Origin: an uncultured Alsobacter sp.
Lineage (GTDB): Bacteria > Pseudomonadota > Alphaproteobacteria > Rhizobiales > Beijerinckiaceae
Length of the DNA stretch: 64,000 nt
Assembly (NCBI RefSeq): GCF_945952055.1
Contig: NZ_CAMFHB010000007.1
Location: 62,001-126,000 of the forward strand
Direction of reading: 5' to 3'
A program made the position numbers and the translations under genes. The notes beneath the pieces are model-generated. The model saw only the letters and a list, made by a program, of their open reading frames with translations, did no database searches and was not told the origin of the DNA. Of the stretch, positions 10,801-19,635 are shown piece after piece. Positions within the stretch are counted from its first letter, which is position 1. Each line of letters begins with the position of its first letter.

Positions 10801-11566
10801 GGCGCTGCTTCCCGAGATAGGCGGCGACGACATCGGCATTATCGCGGATCTCGCGCGGCGTGCCCTCGGCGATCTTGCGGCCGAAGTTGAGCACCACCAT
10901 CCGGTCCACGAGCCCCATGACGAAGCGCATGTTGTGCTCGATGACGATCACCGACATGCCGCCGGTGGCCATCTCGCGCACCAGCGCGGCAAGCTGGTCG
11001 GCCTCGCCGTGGGAGAGGCCCGCGCAGGGCTCGTCGAGCATCAGGATCCTCGGCCGCGTGGCGAGCGCCCGGGCCACTTCGAGCAGACGCCGCTGGCCGT
11101 AGGAGAGCGTGGAGGGAGGATCGTCCTCCCGCCCGCCGAGACCCACCCGCACCAGCAGCGCCGCGGCTTCGTCCCGGGCAGCACGTTCGGCGGCGCGGGC
11201 GCCCGGCAGGCCGAACACCGTGGGCAGCACCCCTCCCCGCTGCCGGTGATGGGCCCCGGTGAGCACGTTCTCCAGGATCGAGAGGCCCTGGAAGATCTGC
11301 AGGTTCTGGAAGGTCCGTCCGAGCCCCGCCTGGGCGATCCGGTTGGGCTTGCGCCCGTCGATGCGCTCGCCGTTGAAGGCGACTTCTCCGTCGTCCGGCA
11401 CGTAGACGCCGGAAAGCACGTTGAGCATCGTCGACTTGCCGGAGCCGTTGGGACCGACGAGGCCCATGACCTGCGCCGGCGCGACCTGGAAGCTCACGTC
11501 GTCGAGCGCCTTCAGGCCTCCGAACCGCACCCCGATGCCGCGAACGTCGAGCAGCGGCGCGGTCAT
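10787..11566 (-). CDS. livG: Branched-chain amino acid-type ABC transporter ATPase, LivG
   Basis: First ATPase of the importer, 259 residues. It has Walker A GPNGSGKST, the LivG-typical GLGRTFQNLQIFQGLSILEN, signature LSYGQRRLLEVARALA, Walker B ILMLDEPCAGLSH and the switch-region histidine in VIEHNMRFVMG. ATG at 11566 overlaps the livM stop (ATGA). The signature has Tyr for the second Ser/Gly, as in many LivG proteins. Confidence 0.95.
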
Positions 11567-12549
11567 GACGCGCGTCCCTGGCGGGCCGGCCGCAGCCGCG
11601 CGACGAGGCGGCCGAGGCTGCCCGCGAGACCGTCCGGCAGGTAGAGCGTGCTGAGCCAGATCACCAGGCCGAAGCCGATCAGGTAGTACTCCTTGGCGAA
11701 GCGCAGCGCCTCCGGGGCGATGGTCAGCATCGTGGCGCCGATCACCGGGCCGAGGATCAGACCCCTCCCGCCGATCAGGATCATCGCGAGCAGGGTGATG
11801 GTGAGGCCGAGGCTGAAGAACTCGGGACTCACGAAGCGCAGCGTGTGGGCGTAGAGGCTGCCCGCGATGCCGGCGTAGACGGCGCTGATGGCGAAGGACA
11901 GAACCTTCATGCGGTTGGTGTCGATGCCGATCACCTCCGCGCCGATCTCGCTGTCGCGGATGGCCTTGAAGGCGCGGCCGAAGCGCGAGCGCTCGAGGCG
12001 CCATGCGAACAGCACGCCCGCCGCGGCGATGAACAGCAGCAGCCAGTAGAGGTCGGGCGCGGTACGGAACGGAACGCCGAAGATGGTGGGCCGCGAGATC
12101 CCGCCGATGCCGCTGGAGCCGTGCGTCAGCCAGTCGAAATTGCGGATCAGCAGGCGGATCACCTCGCCAAGCGCCAGCGTCAGCAGGGTCAGGTAGTGGC
12201 CCTTGATGCGCAGCGCCGGGATGGCGATGGCCGTCCCGAAGGCGCCCGTCACGACGGCGGCCGCGATCAGGCAGGCGAGGAACGGCCAATCCAGCGAGGT
12301 CTGCAGGATGGCGCTGGTGTAGGCGCCGATGGCGAACAGCGCCACGTGGCCCAGCGACACCATGCCGGTGAAGCCGAGCAGGATGTTGTAGCCCGTCGCC
12401 AGCACCACGTAGATCAGCGCCTGGTGCGCCACGCCGTAGTGGTAGTTGCCGGAGATGACCAGCGGCGCCGCGAGGAAGGGCACCAGGGCCGCGGCGAGCC
12501 ACCAGGGCGAGCGCATGGCCGGCGGCGCGTTGGAGGGAGGGGCGGCCAT
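11563..12549 (-). CDS. livM: Branched-chain amino acid-type ABC permease, LivM
   Basis: 328-residue inner-membrane permease with about nine hydrophobic segments. The LivM hallmark region is visible: YVVLATGYNILLGFTGMVSLGH near the N-terminus and RLERSRFGRAFKAIRDSEIGAEVIGIDT in the coupling loop that contacts the ATPases. It starts one base after the livH stop and overlaps livG. Confidence 0.94.
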   Translation of the reverse strand: MAAPPSNAPPAMRSPWWLAAALVPFLAAPLVISGNYHYGVAHQALIYVVLATGYNILLGFTGMVSLGHVALFAIGAYTSAILQTSLDWPFLACLIAAAVVTGAFGTAIAIPALRIKGHYLTLLTLALGEVIRLLIRNFDWLTHGSSGIGGISRPTIFGVPFRTAPDLYWLLLFIAAAGVLFAWRLERSRFGRAFKAIRDSEIGAEVIGIDTNRMKVLSFAISAVYAGIAGSLYAHTLRFVSPEFFSLGLTITLLAMILIGGRGLILGPVIGATMLTIAPEALRFAKEYYLIGFGLVIWLSTLYLPDGLAGSLGRLVARLRPARQGRAS

Positions 12550-12550
12550 C

Positions 12551-13426
12551 TCAGAGCTTCTCGGCGATGCGCTCGGGGAACAGTCCCCGCGGCCGCAGGA
12601 CGAGGACGGCGACGATCAGTCCGAAGGCGATCACGTCCTTGTAGTCGGAGGAGATGTAGGCGGCGCCCAGCGCCTCGATCAGCCCCACCATGACCCCGCC
12701 GAACACGGCGCCTTTCAGGCTGCCCCAGCCGCCCAGCACGGTGGCCGCGAAGCCCTTGAGCATCAGCACGAAGCCCATGCTGGTCGTCACCACGGCGATC
12801 GGCGCCACCAGGAACCCGGCGAAGCCCGCCAACGCCGCCGACAGGCAATAGGCCAGCGTGCGCATGCGCTTCACGGGGATGCCCATGAGCCGCGCGGCGG
12901 GCACGTCCTGGGCGGTCGCCTGCAGGCGCAACCCGATGTCGGTGCGCGTCAGCGCGAGCTGCAGGCCGGTGATCAGGATCGCGGTGGCGGCGATGGTGAT
13001 CACCGCGTGCGGGAACACCACGAGGCCACCGACGTCGATGCCGCCGATGCCGAAGAAGGGCGGCAGCACGAGCGGATAGGGCCCCCAGATCACCGTGGCC
13101 GCATTGGCCATGGCGATGCCCACGCCGATGGTCCCGGCGACGATCGTCAGGAAGTGTCGGCCTTCCAGCGGGTTGAAGACCGCCAGCTGGAACAGGTAGC
13201 CGATGGCGGCGGTCGACAGCACGGTGGCGATGAGGGCGAGCCACAGCGGCAGGCCCAGCACCACGGCGAACGTGACGCCGAGATAGGCGCCGTAGGTGAC
13301 GATCTCGCCGTAGCCGAAGTTGACGATGCCGGCGGCGGCGATGGTCAGCGTGAAGCCGAGCGCGACGAGGGCGTAGATCGCCCCCATCGTCAGCCCGCTG
13401 AACACCACCTGTGCGAAGGTGATCAT
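12551..13426 (-). CDS. livH: Branched-chain amino acid-type ABC permease, LivH
   Basis: 291-residue partner permease. Hallmarks are GLTMGAIYALVALGFTLTI, GIVNFGYGEIVTYGAYLG and the coupling region RLQATAQDVPAARLMGIPVKR, then GFAATVLGGWGSLKGAVFGG. Multiple membrane segments span the protein. It begins 14 bp after the binding-protein gene. Confidence 0.94.
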   Translation of the reverse strand: MITFAQVVFSGLTMGAIYALVALGFTLTIAAAGIVNFGYGEIVTYGAYLGVTFAVVLGLPLWLALIATVLSTAAIGYLFQLAVFNPLEGRHFLTIVAGTIGVGIAMANAATVIWGPYPLVLPPFFGIGGIDVGGLVVFPHAVITIAATAILITGLQLALTRTDIGLRLQATAQDVPAARLMGIPVKRMRTLAYCLSAALAGFAGFLVAPIAVVTTSMGFVLMLKGFAATVLGGWGSLKGAVFGGVMVGLIEALGAAYISSDYKDVIAFGLIVAVLVLRPRGLFPERIAEKL

Positions 13427-13440
13427 GGCGCGGTCGAGGA

Positions 13441-14580
13441 TCAGCGGATGTTCGTGACGAACTCCACGCCGCTGCCCTTGATCTGCACGATCGCGACGCT
13501 CTCGCCGCCATCGCCGTCATTGGCGTAGGTGTAGGTGTTGCCCATGCCGGGTGCCTTGGCGAGCGTGCGGAGCTGGGCCACGAGCGCCTTCTTGTCCGTG
13601 CCCTTGGCCGCGATGGCGGCCGCCAGCATCATCACGCCATCGTAGTACTCGGCGGCCGAGTAGTCGGACTCCAGGTTGAACATCGCCTTGTAGCGGGCCG
13701 CCCACTCCTTCGATGCCGGATCGCCCGACGGCAGGCTGTCGACGGTGCCGTAGACGCCTTCGCCGGCACCCTGCTGGTAGAGGCGGATGGTGGTGGGCAG
13801 CACGCCGGCATTCGACAGGATCAGCTTGGCGGGCAGCGCGAGCTGCTTGGCCTGCTGCACGCCGACGACGAAGTTCGGCGGATTGCCGGCCATGATCACG
13901 ACGTCGGGGCCGGCGTTCTTGATGCGCAGGAGCTGGGCCGTGAGGTCGCGGTCGGCGTCCTCGTAGCTCTCGTTGGCGACGAGCTGCACGCCCTTCTGCT
14001 TGCAGACCTCCTCGACCTCGGTGCGCCAGCCGTTGCCGTACTCGTTGTTGATGCGCAGCAGCGCGACCTTCTTGGCGCCGAGCGTCTCGGCGGCGAAGCG
14101 CGCCGCACCCGAGGGAACCTTCGTGTCGCTGGTGCGGATGCGGAAGAGGTTCGCTGCGCCACGCTTGCTGGGCGCGAGCTGGGCGGACGCCGCGCCGGTG
14201 AACACGGGCAGGCCCTCGTCCTTGATGGTGCCCATCATGGCGAGCACGAAGGGCGAGAGCGTCGTGTTCATGATCGCGACCGGATCCTTCGACAGCATCC
14301 GGTTGAAGGCGTTGATGGCGCCGGTCTGCTCGGAGCCGGTGTCCTCGATCACGAGGTTCACCTTCTTGCCGGCGATGCCACCCTTCGCGTTGAGGTCCTC
14401 GACGGCCATCTTCACGCCGTTGAGGAGCGGCGCCTCGCCGCTGGCGAAGGCACCGGTGGTGCCCACCACCATGCCGAGCGTGAGACCGGCACCCTGGGCA
14501 CCGACGCGCGATGCCACGAGGACCGCGGGAGCTGCGGCGAGGAACGCGCGGCGATTGAGGCCGGACGGAACGCGGGTCAT
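13441..14580 (-). CDS. Liv-type periplasmic substrate-binding protein
   Basis: 379-residue type I periplasmic binding protein (Leu/Ile/Val/amide family). It begins MTRVPSGLNRRAFLAAAP, so an Arg-Arg-x-Phe-Leu stretch precedes the hydrophobic core and cleavage is expected near VGAQG; Tat export is possible. The domain opens LTLGMVVGTTGAFASGEAPL and carries MAVEDLNAKGGIAGKKVNLV. ATG at 14580 has GGAGACCTCC just upstream. It feeds LivHMGF encoded downstream. The ligand cannot be read from the sequence; the SDR and the divergent 2-hydroxy-acid dehydrogenase suggest a hydroxy or keto acid rather than leucine. Confidence 0.93.
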   Translation of the reverse strand: MTRVPSGLNRRAFLAAAPAVLVASRVGAQGAGLTLGMVVGTTGAFASGEAPLLNGVKMAVEDLNAKGGIAGKKVNLVIEDTGSEQTGAINAFNRMLSKDPVAIMNTTLSPFVLAMMGTIKDEGLPVFTGAASAQLAPSKRGAANLFRIRTSDTKVPSGAARFAAETLGAKKVALLRINNEYGNGWRTEVEEVCKQKGVQLVANESYEDADRDLTAQLLRIKNAGPDVVIMAGNPPNFVVGVQQAKQLALPAKLILSNAGVLPTTIRLYQQGAGEGVYGTVDSLPSGDPASKEWAARYKAMFNLESDYSAAEYYDGVMMLAAAIAAKGTDKKALVAQLRTLAKAPGMGNTYTYANDGDGGESVAIVQIKGSGVEFVTNIR

Positions 14581-14615
14581 GGAGGTCTCCACGGATGGTC
14601 GTTGAGGGACGGGGC

Positions 14616-14996
14616 TCAGTGGCCGCCTTCGAGCAGGAAGAAGGGACGGCCCAGCCGGCCCTCGATGCGGATGTAGCGATCGAGGCGAACCCCATCGACC
14701 GTGGTGCGGACGCGGTGGATCATCGCCGCGAGCACGTCGATCGAGGGCACCTCGAAGATGAGGTACCACGTGAAATCGGGAGCGCCCGGCTCACCGACCA
14801 TGAACAGGTCGTCGTCGACCGTGGCGAGCACCTTGGCTCCCATGTCCGACCACTCCTGGATCATCTGCTTGAAGCGGGGCAGGACCTGCTGGCGCCGCTC
14901 CTCGTCCGAGGCGTTGAACCAGCCCTGGGTCGCGGCCCCGAGCAGCACGGCCCGCAACGGCGTGGGCACCTTCGGGACCTGGAATTCGACGGCCAT
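14616..14996 (-). CDS. Small protein of unknown function in the SDR-Liv unit (126 aa)
   Basis: I do not recognise a named family. The protein is soluble with no signal peptide (MAVEFQVPKVPTPLRAVLLG). It alternates predicted helix (RQQVLPRFKQMIQEWSDM) and strand (GAKVLATVDDDLFMVG, FTWYLIFEVPSIDVL, LDRYIRIEGRLGRPFFLLEG). A ferredoxin-like dimeric alpha/beta barrel, as in small monooxygenase or isomerase proteins, would fit, but this is only a fold guess. It sits 27 bp after the SDR and 35 bp before the binding protein, so it is co-transcribed and may act in the same degradation pathway. Confidence 0.75.
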   Translation of the reverse strand: MAVEFQVPKVPTPLRAVLLGAATQGWFNASDEERRQQVLPRFKQMIQEWSDMGAKVLATVDDDLFMVGEPGAPDFTWYLIFEVPSIDVLAAMIHRVRTTVDGVRLDRYIRIEGRLGRPFFLLEGGH

Positions 14997-15023
14997 GGAG
15001 TCTGCTCCCCTTGTGTCGCGCCT

Positions 15024-15770
15024 TCAGCGCATGAAGATCCCACCGTTCACGTCGAGCGTCGTGCCGGTCACGAAAGCCGCGGCGTCGGAGGCGAGGTAGA
15101 CGGCCGCGGCGCCGATCTCGCGATCGTCCCCGAGCCGGCCGACCGGAATGGTCTTGGCCATCGCCTCGACCTTCTCGGGCGGCATCTCGTCGGTGATGGG
15201 CCCGCGGATGGCCGCGGGCGCGATGGCGTTCACGGTGACGCCGGCGCCGGCGAGCTCCTGCGCGAACACCTTGGTGAGCACGATGATGCCGGCCTTCGAC
15301 GACGAGTAATGGGCCCCGGCGACGACCCCGCCGCGCTGGCCGGCGAGCGAGCTGAGATTGAGGATGCGCCCCCGCTTGCGCTCGCGCATGGCCTTGCCGG
15401 CGAGACGGCAGCCGAAGAACACGCCCCGCAGGTTGACGGCGAGCACGTCGTCCCACTCCTGCGCGCTGATGTCCCAGACCGAACGCGACACGGTGCGCGC
15501 GGCGTTGTTGACCATGATGTCGAGGCCGGGTCCGGCATCCGCCAGCGCGATGGCGGCGGCGAAAGCCTTCTCGTCGCGGACGTCGAGCACCACGCCCTGG
15601 GCGCGGCCGCCCGCGTCGAGCGATTTCGCGACGTCGACCACGTCGGTGGAGACGTCGGCGAACCAGACGCGCGCCGTGCCTGCATCCAGGAAGGCCTTGC
15701 CGATGGCCAGGCCGAGCCCCCTCGCCGCCCCCGTGACGAACGCCGTCTTACCCGCGAGTGTATCGGCCAA
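15024..15770 (-). CDS. Short-chain dehydrogenase/reductase (classical SDR)
   Basis: 248-residue NAD(P)-dependent oxidoreductase, first gene of the leftward unit. The cofactor motif TGAARGLG (14-21), NNAA (with Ala for Gly), the active-site serine in LNLSSLAG and the YSSSK form of YxxxK are all present, so catalysis is expected. The C-terminus AAFVTGTTLDVNGGIF is standard for FabG-like SDRs. A TTG start at 15770 is chosen because GGGGAGG lies 6 nt upstream; an ATG at 15806 would place the N-terminus inside the candidate operator. Likely oxidises or reduces a hydroxy/keto acid brought in by the Liv system. Confidence 0.92.
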   Translation of the reverse strand: MADTLAGKTAFVTGAARGLGLAIGKAFLDAGTARVWFADVSTDVVDVAKSLDAGGRAQGVVLDVRDEKAFAAAIALADAGPGLDIMVNNAARTVSRSVWDISAQEWDDVLAVNLRGVFFGCRLAGKAMRERKRGRILNLSSLAGQRGGVVAGAHYSSSKAGIIVLTKVFAQELAGAGVTVNAIAPAAIRGPITDEMPPEKVEAMAKTIPVGRLGDDREIGAAAVYLASDAAAFVTGTTLDVNGGIFMR

Positions 15771-15791
15771 TGCGGCCTCCCCTGACCATTT

Positions 15792-15812
15792 TTGGTATGC
15801 TAGCATGACCAA
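15792..15812. promoter_or_regulatory. Palindromic candidate operator between divergent units
   Basis: TTGGT + ATGCTAGCAT (perfect 10-bp palindrome) + G + ACCAA. It lies 22 bp upstream of the SDR TTG and 43 bp upstream of the hydroxy-acid dehydrogenase ATG. TGGT...ACCA arms are typical of FadR/FCD-type GntR operators, and a GntR/FCD gene closes the leftward unit. It could control both directions. Confidence 0.6.
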
Positions 15813-15854
15813 GATCGCCGTCAATCGGGCGCTTGCCAAACCTCGCGTGCACCC

Positions 15855-17060
15855 ATGTCTTTTCTCCCCAGGGATGTTCCCTCCCAGCCGCCCCGTCGCC
15901 TCTATGCGGGACGCGACGTCAGCCGGGCCCTCACCATCGCCGAGTTGCGGGCCATGGCGTTGGCCCGCCTGCCTCGCTTCAGCGCCGAGTACCTGGAGGG
16001 CGGCGCGGAGGAGGAACTGACGCTGGCCGACAATCGGCGGGCGTTCGACGACCACGTCTTCGCCCCGCGCGTCCTCGTGTCGGTGGACCGTCGCAGCAAG
16101 AGCCGCATGATCTTCGGCCGCCCCTCGGCCCTGCCGATCGGCAGCGCGCCCACGGGGCTCAACGGCCTGCTCTGGCCCGGCGCGGATGCCGCCCTGGCCC
16201 GTGCGACCGCCGCCGCCGGCATCCCGTTCGGCCAGAGCACCGTGTCGAACGCGCTCGTCGCCGACCTCGCGGCCCTGCCCGGGGTCCGGCACTGGTTCCA
16301 GCTCTACGTCTTCGGCACGGACGACATCTGGGAGACCCTGGTGGACAACGCCCACCGGGCGGGCAGCGAGGTGCTGCTGCTCACCGTGGACGGCGCCGTG
16401 ATGGGCAATCGCGAGTGGGATATCCGCAACTACGCGCGCCCGCTGGAACTGACGCTGTCGGCGAAGCTCGATGTCCTCGCCCACCCGCGCTGGCTGCTCG
16501 ATCTGTGGCGCGCGGGCTACCCGCGCTTTTCGAACCTCGAGCCCTTCGTTCCCGCGGCCGACCGGACGTTCTTCGGCGTGTCGAACTGGTCGAAGTCGAG
16601 CCTGCGCGCGGCGCTGGACTGGAGCTTCGTGGACCGGCTGCGCAGGCGCTGGCCGGGCAAGCTCGTCATCAAGGGCGTGCAGACCGTCGAGGACGTCCTG
16701 GAGGCCCGCCGCCATGGCGCCGACGGCGTGGTGCTGTCGAACCACGGCGGCCGACAGCTGGACCGCACGACCTCGCCGCTGCGCCTGATCGCCCCCGCGC
16801 GCGCCGCCGTGGGCAAGGACTACACGCTGCTGGTCGACTCGGGGTTCCGCCGCGGCACGGAGATCGTCATGGCCCTGGCGCTCGGCGCCGACGCCGTGCT
16901 GCTCGGCCGGGCCCTGCTCTACGGGCTGGCGGCCGGAGGCGAGCGGGGCGCCAAGCGCGCGATCGACATCCTGGCCACCGAGATCGACCGGACGCTCGCC
17001 TTGCTGGGCGTGGATTCGGTGGATGAGCTGACGCCTGACGTGCTGAGGCCGGCGCCTTAG
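15855..17060 (+). CDS. FMN-dependent alpha-hydroxy-acid dehydrogenase/oxidase
   Basis: 401-residue (S)-2-hydroxy-acid oxidising flavoprotein of the lactate dehydrogenase (LldD), glycolate oxidase and mandelate dehydrogenase family. It oxidises a 2-hydroxy acid to the 2-keto acid. The TIM-barrel hallmarks are LPIGSAPTGLNGLLWPGAD, FGQSTVSNA, HWFQLYVF, LLLTVDGAVMGNREWD (with Asp), KGVQTVEDV, and the active-site SNHGGRQLDRTTSPL with His297 as base, followed by the FMN phosphate site DSGFRRGTEIV and GRALLYGL. It is divergent from the SDR-Liv unit across a shared palindrome. The exact substrate cannot be told from the sequence. Confidence 0.92.
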   Translation: MSFLPRDVPSQPPRRLYAGRDVSRALTIAELRAMALARLPRFSAEYLEGGAEEELTLADNRRAFDDHVFAPRVLVSVDRRSKSRMIFGRPSALPIGSAPTGLNGLLWPGADAALARATAAAGIPFGQSTVSNALVADLAALPGVRHWFQLYVFGTDDIWETLVDNAHRAGSEVLLLTVDGAVMGNREWDIRNYARPLELTLSAKLDVLAHPRWLLDLWRAGYPRFSNLEPFVPAADRTFFGVSNWSKSSLRAALDWSFVDRLRRRWPGKLVIKGVQTVEDVLEARRHGADGVVLSNHGGRQLDRTTSPLRLIAPARAAVGKDYTLLVDSGFRRGTEIVMALALGADAVLLGRALLYGLAAGGERGAKRAIDILATEIDRTLALLGVDSVDELTPDVLRPAP

Positions 17061-17380
17061 CGCTCCACGTCTCCGCGTCATGGCCGGGCTTGGCCCGGCC
17101 ACCCACGACTTGAAGATGGTCCCGGCAAAGTCGTGGATGCCCGGGCCGGGCCCGTGCAGGACGTGGAAAGAGAGAGGCCAGGACTCTCGGTCCCCATTTC
17201 CTCAAAAATTCTGCCGTCGCTTCACCGCCGGTTAACCATGCGGGCGCCTCATGGAGGGAGCAGCGCTGGCCGCGGTCCACCCCCGGGCACGGCGCCGGGA
17301 AAGACCGTGGCAGGGCCGCGGCGTCGCGCAGAAGCGCATCGGGGTGTGTGTCAGTTGCCTTGAGTGCGAAAGCGTAGCGC
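17061..17380. other. 320-bp intergenic region with repeat copy 3
   Basis: The left half is the dispersed repeat (17076-17163). In 17164-17380 I see no convincing gene: short open frames here have Arg/Pro-rich compositions typical of non-coding high-GC DNA. The stretch AGTTGCCTTGAGTGCGAAAG just before 17381 is probably the leader of the DUF2778 gene. Confidence 0.5.
17076..17163. repeat. Dispersed double-hairpin intergenic repeat, copy 3
   Basis: The outer arms begin CGTCATGGCCGGGCTTGGCC and the right side ends CCGGGCCGGGCCCGTGCAGG; the inner arms are CCCACGACTT and AAGTCGTGG. It directly follows the hydroxy-acid dehydrogenase stop and could act as a transcription end for it. Confidence 0.85.
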
Positions 17381-18427
17381 ATGTCTGAGTATTTCGGCCG
17401 ACGTCACCAGAAGTCCGTCCGTCCGCTCTCTCCCCGCCGGTCCGCACCGCTCTGGTTCCTGCTGCTGCCCGCCATCCCCGTCGGCGTGGGACTGTGGGCG
17501 AGCCTGCCGCTCCAGCCCGTCCCCGACGCGCCGCGCATCGACCTGAGCCGCCTGCTGCCCGGCAGCGCCGAACCCGCCAAGGCTCCAGGCCCCCATGAGG
17601 AGATGATCCGGCTGGGCTTCGCGCACCAGTCCACCGGACAGGCCGCGCCGCTGGCCTCCACCTGGCAGCCCGTCGCGCCGCCGGCCCCGCCGATCGTGGC
17701 AGCGGCGCCGGCCCTTCCCGAACCGGCGAAGACGGCGGCCCTCCCGCTCCCGCCCCCGCCCACCGAGGCACGGCCCGTGCCGGCGCCGCGCCCTGCGGAG
17801 CTCGTCCAGCAGACGCCCGTGCCCGAGCGCCCGCGCGTGGCCAACGCCTCGATCCAGCGCCGCGCCCGGATGAGCGTGGCCAGCGCGCCCGCGGCCCCGG
17901 CGCAGGACAACCGCAGCTTCTTCGAACGGCTCTTCGGCGGAACGGCGAAGCCGGCCGGCGACGCCATGGCCTATGCGCCCTCCCAGGACGACGGCGCCGA
18001 CCTGAACCGCTCGCGACGGCTCGGCCGCGTCACGCCTTCCGCCGGCGAACTGACCGCCGTGTACGACATCTCAGCAAAGGCCGTTTACCTGCCCAGCGGC
18101 GAGAAGCTGGAGGCCCATTCCGGCCTCGGCGATCACCTCGACGATCCGCGCTACGTCCACGTGCGGATGAAGGGCGCCACGCCGCCGCACGTCTACGACC
18201 TCACCCTGCGGGAAGCGCTGTTCCACGGCGTGCGGGCGATCCGCCTGACCCCGATCGGCGGAAGTGGGGCGATCCACGGCCGGGACGGCCTGCTGGCCCA
18301 CACCTACATGCTCGGGCCCAACGGTGACAGCAACGGCTGTGTCTCGATCCGCAACTACGAGCGGTTCCTGCAGGCTTATCTGAAGGGCGAGATCCGCAAG
18401 CTCGTCGTCGTGGCCAGCGCGAACTGA
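17381..18427 (+). CDS. Membrane-anchored DUF2778 (Tlde1-type L,D-transpeptidase-like) protein
   Basis: 348 residues: a cytoplasmic basic N-terminus, one membrane segment (~27-42, LWFLLLPAIPVGVGLW), a Pro/Ala-rich linker (~45-190) and a C-terminal DUF2778 domain (~225-345). The domain has the L,D-transpeptidase-like histidine and cysteine, His299 in AIHGRDG and Cys320 in SNGCVSIRNY. DUF2778 is the fold of the type VI secretion effector Tlde1, which attacks peptidoglycan peptides, but here it is tethered with a long linker and has no adjacent secretion genes. A periplasmic role in cell-wall modification is inferred. It is monocistronic. Confidence 0.85.
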   Translation: MSEYFGRRHQKSVRPLSPRRSAPLWFLLLPAIPVGVGLWASLPLQPVPDAPRIDLSRLLPGSAEPAKAPGPHEEMIRLGFAHQSTGQAAPLASTWQPVAPPAPPIVAAAPALPEPAKTAALPLPPPPTEARPVPAPRPAELVQQTPVPERPRVANASIQRRARMSVASAPAAPAQDNRSFFERLFGGTAKPAGDAMAYAPSQDDGADLNRSRRLGRVTPSAGELTAVYDISAKAVYLPSGEKLEAHSGLGDHLDDPRYVHVRMKGATPPHVYDLTLREALFHGVRAIRLTPIGGSGAIHGRDGLLAHTYMLGPNGDSNGCVSIRNYERFLQAYLKGEIRKLVVVASAN

Positions 18428-18501
18428 GCGCCGCGGCCTTTGACAGGCCCGGTGAGCCGGCCGATGCTCGTTCATCCGTCGGCTCCCGGTATCCTCCTCA
18501 C

Positions 18502-19389
18502 TTGAAACTGCGACAGATCGAGATCTTCCGTGCCGTCATGAGCGGCGGCTCCACGACGGCGGCGGCCGGCGCGCTGGGCCTCTCCCAGTCGGCCGTGAGC
18601 CGCCAGCTCACACAGCTGGAGGACGAGCTCGGCTTCGAGCTCTTCGAGCGCAGCAAGGGCCGGCTCCTGCCCCGCCCCGAAGCCCACGCGCTGCTGGAAG
18701 AGGTGGGCGAACTCAGCGGCCTGCTGATGCGGCTGCGCCGCTACACCGAGGACCTGAAGGCCGGCACCGTCGGGCAGCGCTTCCTGAAGGTCGCGGTGCC
18801 GCACTCCTTCATCGGATCGGTCATGCCCGCCGTGGTCGAGACCTGGCTGTCGGCCCGCCCGGATGCCTCGCTCGAGATCCTGGGCGGACACTACGACGCC
18901 ATCGAACACATGGTGATGACACGGGTCGCGGACATCGGCTTTGTCAGCCTGCCGCCGCGCGACAAGGGCTTCGACGTCCGGCCCATGCTGCGCTCCGGGT
19001 CCGTCTGCATCATGCCGGCCGGCCACGCGCTGACCCGCCGCCAGGTGGTGCGCGCCGGCGACCTCGCCGGCCACCCGCTGATCCTGCTGGGCCGCCAGCG
19101 CCCGGCCCGCCGCGACTTCGAGCGCATGCTGCGCCGGGCCGGCGTGCACCCGTCCGCGCGCGTCGAGGTGCACTCGGTGGAGGCCACCTGCTCGCTCGTG
19201 GCCCGCGGGCTCGGCATCGGCGTGGTGACCGAATTCATCGCCCGGCTCTTCGCCCACCTGCCGATCGAGCGCCGGCCGTTCGAGCCCGGCACCCAGGGGG
19301 ACTACGGGATCATCTCGCTCAAGGGCCAGCCCATGTCCCGGGCCGGCGAAGCCTTCGCCGCGATCCTGCAGGAGCACCTGACCGCCTAG
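18502..19389 (+). CDS. LysR-family transcriptional regulator
   Basis: 295 residues with a TTG start (KLRQIEIFRAVMSGGSTTAA), an N-terminal winged helix including LSQSAVSRQLTQLEDELGFELF, and a C-terminal periplasmic-binding-like effector domain (~90-290, e.g. RFLKVAVPHSFIGSVMPAVV). It lies just upstream of, and in the same direction as, the DppBCDF-type operon, with a 246-bp gap, so it is the likely regulator of peptide uptake, although LysR regulators are more often divergent. No ribosome site is strong, consistent with low expression. Confidence 0.92.
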   Translation: MKLRQIEIFRAVMSGGSTTAAAGALGLSQSAVSRQLTQLEDELGFELFERSKGRLLPRPEAHALLEEVGELSGLLMRLRRYTEDLKAGTVGQRFLKVAVPHSFIGSVMPAVVETWLSARPDASLEILGGHYDAIEHMVMTRVADIGFVSLPPRDKGFDVRPMLRSGSVCIMPAGHALTRRQVVRAGDLAGHPLILLGRQRPARRDFERMLRRAGVHPSARVEVHSVEATCSLVARGLGIGVVTEFIARLFAHLPIERRPFEPGTQGDYGIISLKGQPMSRAGEAFAAILQEHLTA

Positions 19390-19435
19390 GATGACGCCGC
19401 TTCAAGCATTCTTGAGATCGGCACGACCCTCTCCG

Positions 19436-19465
19436 CGTCTTGGCCGGGCCTGGCCCGGGCAGGAC
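19436..19465. repeat. Dispersed repeat, partial copy (single outer hairpin)
   Basis: CGTCTTGGCCGGGCCTGGCC followed by CGGGCAGGACG matches the outer arms of the family, but the inner arms are missing, so only one hairpin remains. It lies between the LysR gene and the permease gene. Confidence 0.65.
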
Positions 19466-19635
19466 GAGCGGAGGGGTTGGCGCCATGGCAAGAGCCGGAG
19501 ACGATCCGCCAAGACGGCGATGGCCCAGGACGGGCGCATAGATCGATGCGCTTTGCTCATAAGGTTGCGTGACGCTCCCGGGCACCCCCATTCTGCACGA
19601 ACCGCGCATCGTGCCGGGAGGGAGACACCAGCCCC

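Noticed and set aside
15024-17102. 692-codon minus-strand frame appearing to fuse the SDR to a 440-residue N-terminal extension
   Set aside because: The extension lies antisense to the FMN dehydrogenase; a TTG with a strong ribosome site at 15770 gives a normal-length SDR.
17164-17380. Possible small gene or RNA in the gap before the DUF2778 gene
   Set aside because: Short frames there have no ribosome site or plausible protein composition, and I see no stable conserved structure.
17381-18427. Type VI secretion effector
   Set aside because: DUF2778 is the Tlde1 fold, but there are no secretion genes, no immunity-like gene, and the protein has its own membrane anchor.
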